Source of the DNA: Spirochaetaceae bacterium 4572_59
GTDB taxonomy: Bacteria; Spirochaetota; Spirochaetia; DSM-2461
Direction of reading: 5' to 3'
Assembly: GCA_002084805.1 (NCBI GenBank)
Contig: NBMC01000025.1
Coordinates: 1-64,000, forward strand
Length of the DNA: 64,000 bases
The first letter of the stretch is position 1. Each line of letters starts with the position of its first letter. A model generated the notes under the pieces. It saw only the letters and a list, made by a program, of their open reading frames with translations. It was not told the DNA's origin and searched no databases. Shown here in pieces: positions 1 through 7,057 of the stretch. Made by a program: the position numbers and the translations under genes.

Positions 1-2
1 AA

Positions 3-347
3 TGCACGGCTATTTTACACTTGTTGCTTTTACAAAATAAAGATCCTCTCATTATGGATCAGCCAGAGGACAATCTTGATAATGCTTTTATTGCCGACAG
101 GATTGTAACTGAGTTAAGGTCAGAAAAGATAAATCGGCAGTTTCTCTTTGCAACACATAATGCCAATATTCCGGTTTTTGGTGATGCCGAATGGATTGGA
201 ATATTAGAATCATCCGAAAATCAGGCGTTTATGGCTGAAGAAAACCAAGGGGCAATTGATGTGTCTGCTGTTCGCGATAAAACGGCGAATATTCTGGAAG
301 GTGGAAAAACCGCGTTTAATCAAAGAAAAGAAAAGTATGGATTTTAA
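3..347 (+). CDS. TrlF-family AAA-like ATPase, C-terminal end (partial)
   Basis: Only the last ~114 codons lie in the window; the reading frame is open to the left edge, so the TTG at 21 is not a true start. The visible part holds the end of an ABC/SMC-type ATPase: a Walker B-like stretch (PLIMDQPEDNLDN) followed by the H-loop region (QFLFATHNANIPVFGDAE). This exact combination is typical of TrlF-family proteins, which pair an N-terminal PHP domain with a long ATPase and are often found in defence islands. The N-terminal PHP domain is outside the window, so the assignment is by C-terminal motif only. It ends 9 nt before the decayed AlbA-type gene, suggesting an operon. Confidence 0.7.
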   Translation, partial: CTAILHLLLLQNKDPLIMDQPEDNLDNAFIADRIVTELRSEKINRQFLFATHNANIPVFGDAEWIGILESSENQAFMAEENQGAIDVSAVRDKTANILEGGKTAFNQRKEKYGF

Positions 348-356
348 GGAATAGGT

Positions 357-1224
357 ATGCTGAAATCAGAATTAATAGAGATTATTTCTAATGGAGAGAA
401 CTCCGGAATAGAATTTAAAAGAGATGATATCAGACCGGAACAACTTGCTAAAGAAATTGTCGCAATGGTGAATTTTCAGGGAGGACGTGTTCTTCTGGGG
501 GTTGAAGATGACGGCTCAATTTCCGGACTACAACGTGAGAATACGGAAGAATGGGTTATGAATATCATCAGAGATAAAGTCCACCCGCTTGTGCTGCCTT
601 ATTATGAAAAAATAAAAATCGACGAAGAAAAATCAGTTGCAGTTATAACTTTTCCACAGGGAATCTCAAAACCCTATGTAATGCGTCATTCCGGAAGGGA
701 AGAGATTTATATCAGAGTAGGAACAACTTCACAGATTGCGACTCGGGAACAGCAAATGTGCCTTTTTGAACTCGGAGGAATGCTTCATACTGAATTGCCA
801 CCTGTACCCGGTACTGATTTTGTTCGGTAAAGCACCGAGAAGGTATCTAAGACAAGCAGGTCTTCGAGTCTTTGGTTTTAAAAGTGAACAAAAAGAATAT
901 AAAGCTCTCTTCAATGAAATTCTGGATGCTCCTTTAGTTGGTCGCTGGGAGATCAAAAACTCTGAAAAAACATTAATTGATTCCGGAATCATTGAACGGT
1001 TTATAGATATGATAAAACCATTTATATCTGAAGAGTCCGATTCTGTTAATGATAATTTCCGAAGGGACAGTCAGTGGTTCTATCCTCTGGAAGCCATAAG
1101 AGAAGTCTTTATCAATGCTTTGGCACATCGCGACTGGACAAGATTTGTTGAGATTGAAATTGGTAGTTATTCAAACAGATTGGAAGTTATCAGTCCTGGA
1201 GCTTTACCTAATTCCATAAGATGA
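357..1224 (+). pseudogene. AlbA_2/Schlafen-type ATP-binding protein, deleted and frameshifted
   Basis: The first part (357-830) opens with the AlbA_2 (Schlafen-like, divergent AAA_4) signature: GIEFKRDDIRPEQLAKEIVA, then NFQGGRVLLGVEDDG. The second part continues in another frame (from about 822), beginning LFGKAPRRYLRQAG and including the ATPase-like C-terminal block REVFINALAHRDW and LEVISPGALPNS. In intact relatives some 40 residues normally separate PGTDF from VLFGKAPRR; here they adjoin, so a deletion plus frame change has occurred near 820-835. The C terminus also stops right after GALPNS, where intact homologues continue. The gene is therefore broken at two places. Intact members act as regulators or defence-associated nucleotide-binding proteins; function here is presumably lost. 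Confidence 0.75.
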
Positions 1225-1271
1225 AAACGCAACGATAAACTATGCCTTTAATCAGCTTCAATGCTACAAAA

Positions 1272-1296
1272 AAGCTCCGGATCTTCTCCGGAGCCA
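1272..1296 (-). terminator. Rho-independent terminator of the LysM/lipoprotein operon
   Basis: An 8-bp perfect stem (GCTCCGGA / TCCGGAGC, loop of 5 nt) is followed on the minus strand by six T residues. It lies about 24 nt after the stop of the LysM gene, the expected position. Confidence 0.8.
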
Positions 1297-1317
1297 TCTC
1301 TTTAACTCATACGCTAC

Positions 1318-2028
1318 TTATTTAACAAATCCGTTTGTCCAGGTTCCGCTTCGAAGTTCTCCTGATGCTGAAGGAATTTTAATCACCATACCGGGCAGTA
1401 TCAGTCTGGGATTGTTCGGATCGGGCAGCTGATCTTTATTGGCTTCGTAAAGCAATTCCCATTTCCATGGGTCTCCGTAAACAAAATTGTATCCTGCAAT
1501 GTTCCAGAGGCAGTCTCTGTTTTCAGGGATCAGACGAACCGTATAGGCTGAGACCTTTGTTCCCGCAGGGGCTGTGGGGGGGGCGCGGACATATTCAATA
1601 ACAGACATAACATCCAGTGCTTTCAAAGATTTCTCATAGCTGAGTTCATAGTTCTCATCCTGAAAGAGTTTGTAGGCTTCATCGTAGAGAGCCTTGCCCG
1701 ATGCGTAGGCTTCGGGAAAATTCACCTCAGCTTTTACTTTGGCGGCAGATCTTAGTTCGGTTTCTACCCGTCTTAAAGCAGAATTGGCTCTGTAACGTTT
1801 AAGCATCATCTGAATCCAGGCATCAGATTTTTCCGCATAGAGCTTAGACTCTTCCGCCAGCGTTCTAGCTTCATCATATTCTGCTTCATCGAAGGCCTGT
1901 TCGCTCTGTTTTTTCAGTTCCAGGGATTTTCTGTAATCGGGATTGTCCTGCAGGGACTGTGAAAAAAGAGGGGATGAAAAAAAGATCCCCAGGATCAGAA
2001 CTGACAGGATCTTTGTTAGTTTTCTCAT
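1318..2028 (-). CDS. LysM domain protein with signal peptide
   Basis: 236 aa. Residues 1-23 form a secretion signal (hydrophobic core LSVLILGIFFSSPLF, then SQS). The middle (about 30-140) is a charged, alanine-rich, probably helical region with TPR-like spacing. The C terminus (about 155-225) is a LysM-like peptidoglycan-binding domain (YTVRLIPENRDCLWNIAGYN, later ILPGMVIKIP). It likely sits in the periplasm bound to the cell wall. The start ATG overlaps the stop of the upstream lipoprotein gene (TAATG), so the two are translationally coupled. This pair resembles spirochaetal envelope genes; the exact role is unknown. Confidence 0.8.
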   Translation of the reverse strand: MRKLTKILSVLILGIFFSSPLFSQSLQDNPDYRKSLELKKQSEQAFDEAEYDEARTLAEESKLYAEKSDAWIQMMLKRYRANSALRRVETELRSAAKVKAEVNFPEAYASGKALYDEAYKLFQDENYELSYEKSLKALDVMSVIEYVRAPPTAPAGTKVSAYTVRLIPENRDCLWNIAGYNFVYGDPWKWELLYEANKDQLPDPNNPRLILPGMVIKIPSASGELRSGTWTNGFVK

Positions 2029-2465
2029 TATTCTTCTCCTTCCTGAGCCTCTGCAGTCGCAGCCTTAGCTTTGTTTTCAGCATCGGCGATGGCGTTATCC
2101 GCGGCATTCATAGCATCCAGTGCTGCCTGTTTTTTCTCTTCTGCACTGGCTTTTGCTGTATTGAATCCTTCTTCAGCAGACTGATAGGCTGTGAACGCAA
2201 GTTCCAGATCGACTCTATCTTCCGCTTCCTTTGCTTCAGTATAAATGGTTTCAGCTGACTGATACTCATCCTTGGCTGCCTTTTCTGCTCTAACTTCCAA
2301 CGCCGCAGCTTTGGCTGAGTCTGCATTTTCTCTAGCCTCTATTACTTTGGACCTATCAATTGCAACAGCTCCTTCGACTGGAGTTTCCGTAGAGGCACAG
2401 GACATGAGAAATGATCCCAGGATAAGAATCACAATGATGAGTAGAAAATGTCTTTTTTGTTTCAT
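2028..2465 (-). CDS. Ala/Glu-rich coiled-coil lipoprotein (DUF4398-like)
   Basis: 145 aa. The N terminus is a lipoprotein signal with lipobox LMSC (cysteine near residue 23), predicting lipid anchoring. The mature part is almost entirely alanine, glutamate and lysine in a heptad-like pattern (RSKVIEARENADSAKAAALE), consistent with a long helical coiled coil like DUF4398 proteins. The start is supported by AAGGAG 7 nt upstream of the ATG. It is the first gene of a two-gene operon with the LysM protein, so the pair may form an envelope spacer between membrane and cell wall; that role is inference. Confidence 0.75.
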   Translation of the reverse strand: MKQKRHFLLIIVILILGSFLMSCASTETPVEGAVAIDRSKVIEARENADSAKAAALEVRAEKAAKDEYQSAETIYTEAKEAEDRVDLELAFTAYQSAEEGFNTAKASAEEKKQAALDAMNAADNAIADAENKAKAATAEAQEGEE

Positions 2466-2597
2466 AATGTCTCCTTGATTAACTGATCTGTTAATATGAA
2501 CCGTTAATTCTTATCATAACTTTCATGTATAATAAAAGACAGCTTTTCCATTATTTTACGTTATCTAGAATGACTTTTTAATTCATTATGTCTGTAC

Positions 2598-2626
2598 TTG
2601 AGATAACAATATAAATGAAATAGAAT
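2598..2626 (+). promoter_or_regulatory. Sigma-70-type promoter of the PHP gene
   Basis: TTGAGA and TAGAAT are separated by 17 nt, about 40 nt before the start codon. It was read by eye only. Confidence 0.5.
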
Positions 2627-2668
2627 AGAAAATGAAAAGAAATACATTAAAAGGTGATACGAAAGTTT

Positions 2669-4003
2669 ATGGAAGATTTATCCTCATACGAAATATTAAA
2701 AAGCCTGAATGTTCCTTCTATGGAAAAAAGACTGGAAGCCTGTGCAAGCCTTGCTGCCAATAAAGAACTGATGAGCAGCCTTCCTCCGGAATCCGATGAA
2801 GTTAACAATCATGTTCATACAAGTTATTCTTTCAGCCCCTATTCTCCCAGTGCCGCAGTCTGGTTTGCCAGAGAGGCCGGTTTAAAAGCGGTGGGTAGTA
2901 TGGATCATGACAGTATTGCTGCCGCAAGAGAGACCCTCGCCGCCGGTAAAATTTTTGGAGTCGCTACAACCGTTGGATTTGAGGTTCGGGTCAATTTTAC
3001 AGGAACCGTCGTGGAAGGCCGGAAACTGAATAATCCTGATTCTTTGAATATTGTCTATATGACGGTTCATGGTATTCCTGAAGATAAAATAGATGATGCT
3101 GCGGAATTCCTGAAACCCATTCAGAAAAATCGGAACCTGCGGAATAGAAAAGAGACAGAGGCTTTAAATAATCTGATAACTCCTCTGGGAATTGAAGCCC
3201 TTGATTTTGACCGGGATGTGTATGGTAGCTCTGAAGCTGCCCATGGCGGTAGTATTACAGAAAGACATATCCTCTATGCTCTTTCTCAGAAGATTGTGGA
3301 GAAAGCCGGTAAAGGTTCTTCTTTAGTCTCTTTTCTGGAGGAGGGGATGGGCATTACTGTTTCCGGGAAAATTCGAGAGTTTCTGCTGGATGAAAGTAAT
3401 CCCCACTACTTCTATGACCTCTTAGGAATCCTGAAAGGGAATTTCCTCGGCCGTTTCTTTATCCAGCCTGATACTAAGGAGTGTCCCTCTGTTTATGACG
3501 TGGTCCGTTTTGCAAACTCTATTGGAGCCATGCCGTCTTATGCCTACCTGGGGGATGTGAGAGAGAGTCCTACGGGTGATAAAAAGGCGGAGAAGTTTGA
3601 GGATGATTTTCTGGATGAACTGATTCCCCAGTTGAAGAAAATCGGTTTTAAGGCCGTAACCTATATGCCCCCCCGGAATACTTTAAAACAACTGCAAAGG
3701 GTTCAGAAGCTCTGCGCGGAGAATGATCTGATGGAAATCAGTGGAGTGGATATAAACTCTTCCAGACAGAGCTTTAATTGCCCGGAGATTCTTCAAGCCG
3801 ATTTTACCCATTTGATCAGCTCTACCTGGGCTCTGATTGCACATGAAAAACTGGCAGCCGGTGATGCCCGCTATGGGTTCTTCCATCCGGAAAACCCTCT
3901 TGCAGCTCTTTCTCTTTCAGAGAGAATAAAACGCTATGGCATTGTGGGAGAAGGAATGGATAGAACTTGTCCTGAGAAATTGATAAAGACAGTTGATTTT
4001 TAA
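2669..4003 (+). CDS. PHP-domain metal-dependent phosphoesterase
   Basis: 444 aa from the ATG at 2669; a GTG at 2654 would add five residues but has no ribosome site. The PHP motif I is visible as NNHVHTSYSFSPYSP, and motif II as AVGSMDHDSIAAA; these histidines and aspartates bind the catalytic metals in the family. Later histidines (GSITERHILYALS, GFFHPENP) may complete the site. PHP enzymes hydrolyse phosphoesters such as nucleotides or histidinol phosphate; the substrate cannot be read from the sequence. It stands alone behind its own promoter and overlaps by 4 nt, tail to tail, with the convergent YkgJ-type gene. Confidence 0.8.
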   Translation: MEDLSSYEILKSLNVPSMEKRLEACASLAANKELMSSLPPESDEVNNHVHTSYSFSPYSPSAAVWFAREAGLKAVGSMDHDSIAAARETLAAGKIFGVATTVGFEVRVNFTGTVVEGRKLNNPDSLNIVYMTVHGIPEDKIDDAAEFLKPIQKNRNLRNRKETEALNNLITPLGIEALDFDRDVYGSSEAAHGGSITERHILYALSQKIVEKAGKGSSLVSFLEEGMGITVSGKIREFLLDESNPHYFYDLLGILKGNFLGRFFIQPDTKECPSVYDVVRFANSIGAMPSYAYLGDVRESPTGDKKAEKFEDDFLDELIPQLKKIGFKAVTYMPPRNTLKQLQRVQKLCAENDLMEISGVDINSSRQSFNCPEILQADFTHLISSTWALIAHEKLAAGDARYGFFHPENPLAALSLSERIKRYGIVGEGMDRTCPEKLIKTVDF

Positions 4004-4563
4004 GATGCGCTGATATTCTTCAGAGGAATCCTGTTCTTTCCCAGGGCTTTCCCTTCGGGAGTTTTCAGGAATTCCCTGTTGAGTTTTCCGAGAATAAGGT
4101 TCCACTCCTCCATATTCAGAACATCCTCCGGATCAAAGATATCTTCCATGGTTTCTTCGCTGACATCGGTGAAATTCAGGTCACACCAGCTGATCTGCCA
4201 TTCCGGTTCATCCACTTTTATCCGGATGCCCGCATCATTATAATCCTGGGTCAGGTAGAGAAGAGGAAGTCCGTGGGTCCGGCATATAAGAGGGCGGTAG
4301 GGATAGACCATACAGGCATCGTTATCCAGCATGGTACAGCGTTCTTCACTTACATAAGGCTGGGGATGGAGACCCTCATCCTGGACAACTTTATCCAGTG
4401 CAAACCATTCAAGAGGAAGGAGTGTCAGGTCGGTACAGCACTGGCTGCAGCCTTTCTTACAGACCATATATTCCCTGTAAATCTCAGTCAATCTGGCTGC
4501 TTCTTCCGAAACATCCGATAGAAACGCTCTGTAGTCTTTAAGAATGGCATCAACTGTTCTCAT
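4000..4563 (-). CDS. YkgJ-family cysteine cluster protein
   Basis: 187 aa. The cluster CKKGCSQCC near residues 35-43, then CTMLDNDACMVYPYRPLICRTHG near 76-100, is the zinc/iron-binding pattern of the YkgJ/UPF0153 (CxxCxxCC) family. No biochemical role is firmly known; a metal-chelating function is assumed for the family. The start codon overlaps the end of the restored frame of the upstream ABC ATPase remnant, so it was probably once the distal gene of that operon. It may now lack its original promoter. Confidence 0.85.
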   Translation of the reverse strand: MRTVDAILKDYRAFLSDVSEEAARLTEIYREYMVCKKGCSQCCTDLTLLPLEWFALDKVVQDEGLHPQPYVSEERCTMLDNDACMVYPYRPLICRTHGLPLLYLTQDYNDAGIRIKVDEPEWQISWCDLNFTDVSEETMEDIFDPEDVLNMEEWNLILGKLNREFLKTPEGKALGKNRIPLKNISAS

Positions 4564-4865
4564 AGCTGAATTGTAAAGCTAGAAGGGATCCATTGGGAAG
4601 GGATTTTTGTAAATGATGCGGTTCTTGATGAGGAATTAGAGAGTGTGGCATTTCCAGCCCATGTTTCTCCATCAGCTCTCTGTCTGCCATAATCCCCCTG
4701 ATGGATCCTTCCTTCATCAATAAGAATCGCTCTGCTGCAGGTTTCCAGTAGGAATTCCATATTATGAGAAGATATGAAAAGGGATTCGCTCATCCCTTTA
4801 ATCAGCTCGCATACTTTTCTTTTATTCCGGGTATCCAGGTTTATAGTGAGCCCCCTTGTCAACAC
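4550..4865 (-). pseudogene. Remnant of an ECF/cobalt-type ABC transporter ATPase
   Basis: Only the last third survives. It reads LTINLDTRNKRKVCELIK, then SLFISSHNMEFLLETCSRAILIDEGRI: the D-loop, H-loop and tail of a CbiO/EcfA-type ATPase. Walker A, Walker B and signature are missing because the frame breaks off at about 4850, facing the defence island. After DEGRI the tail continues in a different frame (IMADRELMEKHGLEMPHSLIPH, ending at 4550), so there is also a frameshift. The gene is dead. It marks the left edge of the BREX island. Confidence 0.75.
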
Positions 4866-4904
4866 ATATTTTGAAAAGGTTTTAAGTGTTATGCATACTC
4901 CCTG

Positions 4905-5627
4905 TTATCTCAGGCTAACAAGAAGATCCTCTCTCCCTCTTTTTTCAATACGGACACCACTCCATTGTTTCATCTCATGCATATTAAAATCTATTTGAAA
5001 AGGAAAGAGGCAGGGATTCTGTATTATCTCTTCAATAAGCATAGAACTACGCAAGGCACCGAATAAAATACAGTTTGCAACAAATCCATGCATTTCTACT
5101 GGAATGATAGTTTTAGAACTATCATCATATATCGAAAAAAGACCCTGTTTCCCACTTTTCAACCAACCCCATTGTTCTATTGTCTTCAATGATCGTTGAA
5201 CAGCCCTTATGGTTGTACTTCGTTCTCCCCATTTTTCTTGAATTTTAGTAAGAATCTGTTTTGAAGTAATAGAATCAGATAGCCTTAAAGCTCTCCCGGT
5301 TAACAGGCAAACATCAAAGAAAAAGGGGTAGTTTGCCAATGCCATCAAGTAGTGAATAATCTTTTTCTCTGAATCATCTGCGTGTAAGAATAAATCAATT
5401 GTCTGATTTCTCAAGGGTCTTATCTCAACTGGTACGGTAGACCAAATTCCCATAAGGAGATTAATTGTCTTTCGGAGAGCATCACTGGTTTGATCTTCAA
5501 ATGACTCTCGAAACTTGATTCTTACTTCTTCCGGACTGTTTCCATCTGCCACAAGATAAGCAACTTGATTTAGCCAGTCATTAGTAAGCTGCCTGTCAAA
5601 GCCTATTTTATTCTTTCGTAGAGCCAT
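4905..5627 (-). CDS. brxA: BREX system protein BrxA (DUF1819)
   Basis: 240 aa, in the last position of a type 3 BREX operon, where brxA is expected. Family members are about 200-240 aa, DNA-binding, all-helical proteins of the DUF1819/NusB-like fold. Visible here is a winged-helix-like segment around 115-160 (SITSKQILTKIQEKWGERSTTIRAVQRSLKTIEQWGWL, quoted in parts). The ATG overlaps the pglZ stop (TAATG). Assignment leans on gene order plus length and the helical pattern; the sequence alone would be weaker evidence. BrxA supports phage exclusion, though its biochemical step is not settled. Confidence 0.75.
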   Translation of the reverse strand: MALRKNKIGFDRQLTNDWLNQVAYLVADGNSPEEVRIKFRESFEDQTSDALRKTINLLMGIWSTVPVEIRPLRNQTIDLFLHADDSEKKIIHYLMALANYPFFFDVCLLTGRALRLSDSITSKQILTKIQEKWGERSTTIRAVQRSLKTIEQWGWLKSGKQGLFSIYDDSSKTIIPVEMHGFVANCILFGALRSSMLIEEIIQNPCLFPFQIDFNMHEMKQWSGVRIEKRGREDLLVSLR

Positions 5628-7057
5628 TACTCTTGCTCCTTCTTAATATGAATAAAAGGAACGATAACTTCCTGCACAGATATTCCACCATGTGTTATGA
5701 CAGGTCCTGCTGTGCCAAAGTATTCAGCTTTTTTTTGAGCAACTGCAAAGTAACTATCAGGGAGTGCATATTTTGCAGATTCTATTTTCATTAAATCCTC
5801 ATAATTGACCATAGCCTTTTCTCGGGCAGTTTCTCTGTCATAAACTCGTACTCTCTGACCTTTCGTTTCAACAATAATTCCTTCATTGAGCTTTCTACCA
5901 GGCAAAGCTTCAATATTTCCATGATCAGCAGTGATGTAGATATCATATTCCTGTTTGATAAGTTCTTTTATGATTTCATTGAAATATCCATGCTTCAGCC
6001 ATAATTGAATGCTGTTATACATCTGGGAATATCCCTGGCTCATTTTATGCATGAGTTCATCTACAATGGGAAAAACCGTACCGATAATATTTACACGATC
6101 ATCTTCAATTATCTCTTTCAATCTCTCAAATTGTTTTTGGAAGTCTTCCTGTGGTTTGATAAATTTTGCTTCTGTATTATTTTCAGCTTCCCAGAAAATA
6201 TCCCAGTACTCCTTTTCTTTTTGAGTTGTATTGATTGATTGGCTGTATTCTTTCGGTAATTTACCAGAAAAAATCGCCTGCCTTGATACACTGGTGAGAG
6301 TGGGAATCATAGCGAAGATTCCCGTTTCTTCAACCTGGACTGTGTTTATGAATGAGATCTCCTTTTTTATCAACTCCCACTGGTCAAATGACATCCCATC
6401 AAACACCAGTAAAGCAACCTTTTCTATTTCCTGTTTTCTTCTCTTATAGGCAATATGGGACAAGATATTATTCAGTGTTTGAGGACTATGAATATAAGGA
6501 GCTGTAAGCACAAGTGAATAATTACTGTCACACCAGTTTGAGAATATGAGATTTATTTTATCTACTAATTGAAATAAGATACTTACATATTCATAAGATT
6601 CATCAGATTTATGAAATTGGAAGAGTAGTTCACCTAGCTTTTGGGCAAAGGAAAACCAGTCTTTAGAGTTCCCTGGAAGATTATGAGTTAGTTTTTCTAT
6701 GGCTGAAATTCTTGAAGGAAACAGTTGTGGAAAAGAATAGTTAAAGACTCTAAAATCTCTTTCTCCTATTTCCAATATATCAAAGTCAACCTGATCCAAA
6801 GAATCGGTAGTTATTATAACTAGAGAAAATCCATCAAGATTATCCTGTTCAATTTTCTGTCGATATAGGGTCTCATATTTTTCTCTATAATTATGATAGG
6901 GAAATGCATTAAGTAATGTAAATCCAGATTTTCTTAAAAAATCATTTATATCAAAGATATCAAGAACGGATTGAGATGTTTGGATAATAGAGAGAGGTAT
7001 AGTTCCGATAATATCCGCCGGAAAATCCTCTTCAATTCTTTGTTTTATACTAATCAT
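5627..7057 (-). CDS. pglZ: BREX-3 alkaline-phosphatase-superfamily protein PglZ
   Basis: 476 aa. The alkaline phosphatase superfamily metal-binding core is visible: VALLVFDGMSFDQWELI (first metal Asp and nucleophile Ser), ITADHGNIEALPGR, and ITHGGISVQEVIVPFI, the PglZ-type C-terminal block. I place the start at ATG 7057, which overlaps the brxHII stop as ATGA and has a purine-rich GGGAAAAG just upstream; the TTG of the ORF track at 7114 would extend deep into brxHII. PglZ is one of the two BREX hallmark genes and is needed for host methylation and phage exclusion. It is co-transcribed with its neighbours by overlap. Confidence 0.92.
   Translation of the reverse strand: MISIKQRIEEDFPADIIGTIPLSIIQTSQSVLDIFDINDFLRKSGFTLLNAFPYHNYREKYETLYRQKIEQDNLDGFSLVIITTDSLDQVDFDILEIGERDFRVFNYSFPQLFPSRISAIEKLTHNLPGNSKDWFSFAQKLGELLFQFHKSDESYEYVSILFQLVDKINLIFSNWCDSNYSLVLTAPYIHSPQTLNNILSHIAYKRRKQEIEKVALLVFDGMSFDQWELIKKEISFINTVQVEETGIFAMIPTLTSVSRQAIFSGKLPKEYSQSINTTQKEKEYWDIFWEAENNTEAKFIKPQEDFQKQFERLKEIIEDDRVNIIGTVFPIVDELMHKMSQGYSQMYNSIQLWLKHGYFNEIIKELIKQEYDIYITADHGNIEALPGRKLNEGIIVETKGQRVRVYDRETAREKAMVNYEDLMKIESAKYALPDSYFAVAQKKAEYFGTAGPVITHGGISVQEVIVPFIHIKKEQE

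Noticed and set aside
729-992. Minus-strand 87-aa ORF
   Set aside because: It is a shadow of the AlbA-type pseudogene on the plus strand and has no family-like motifs.
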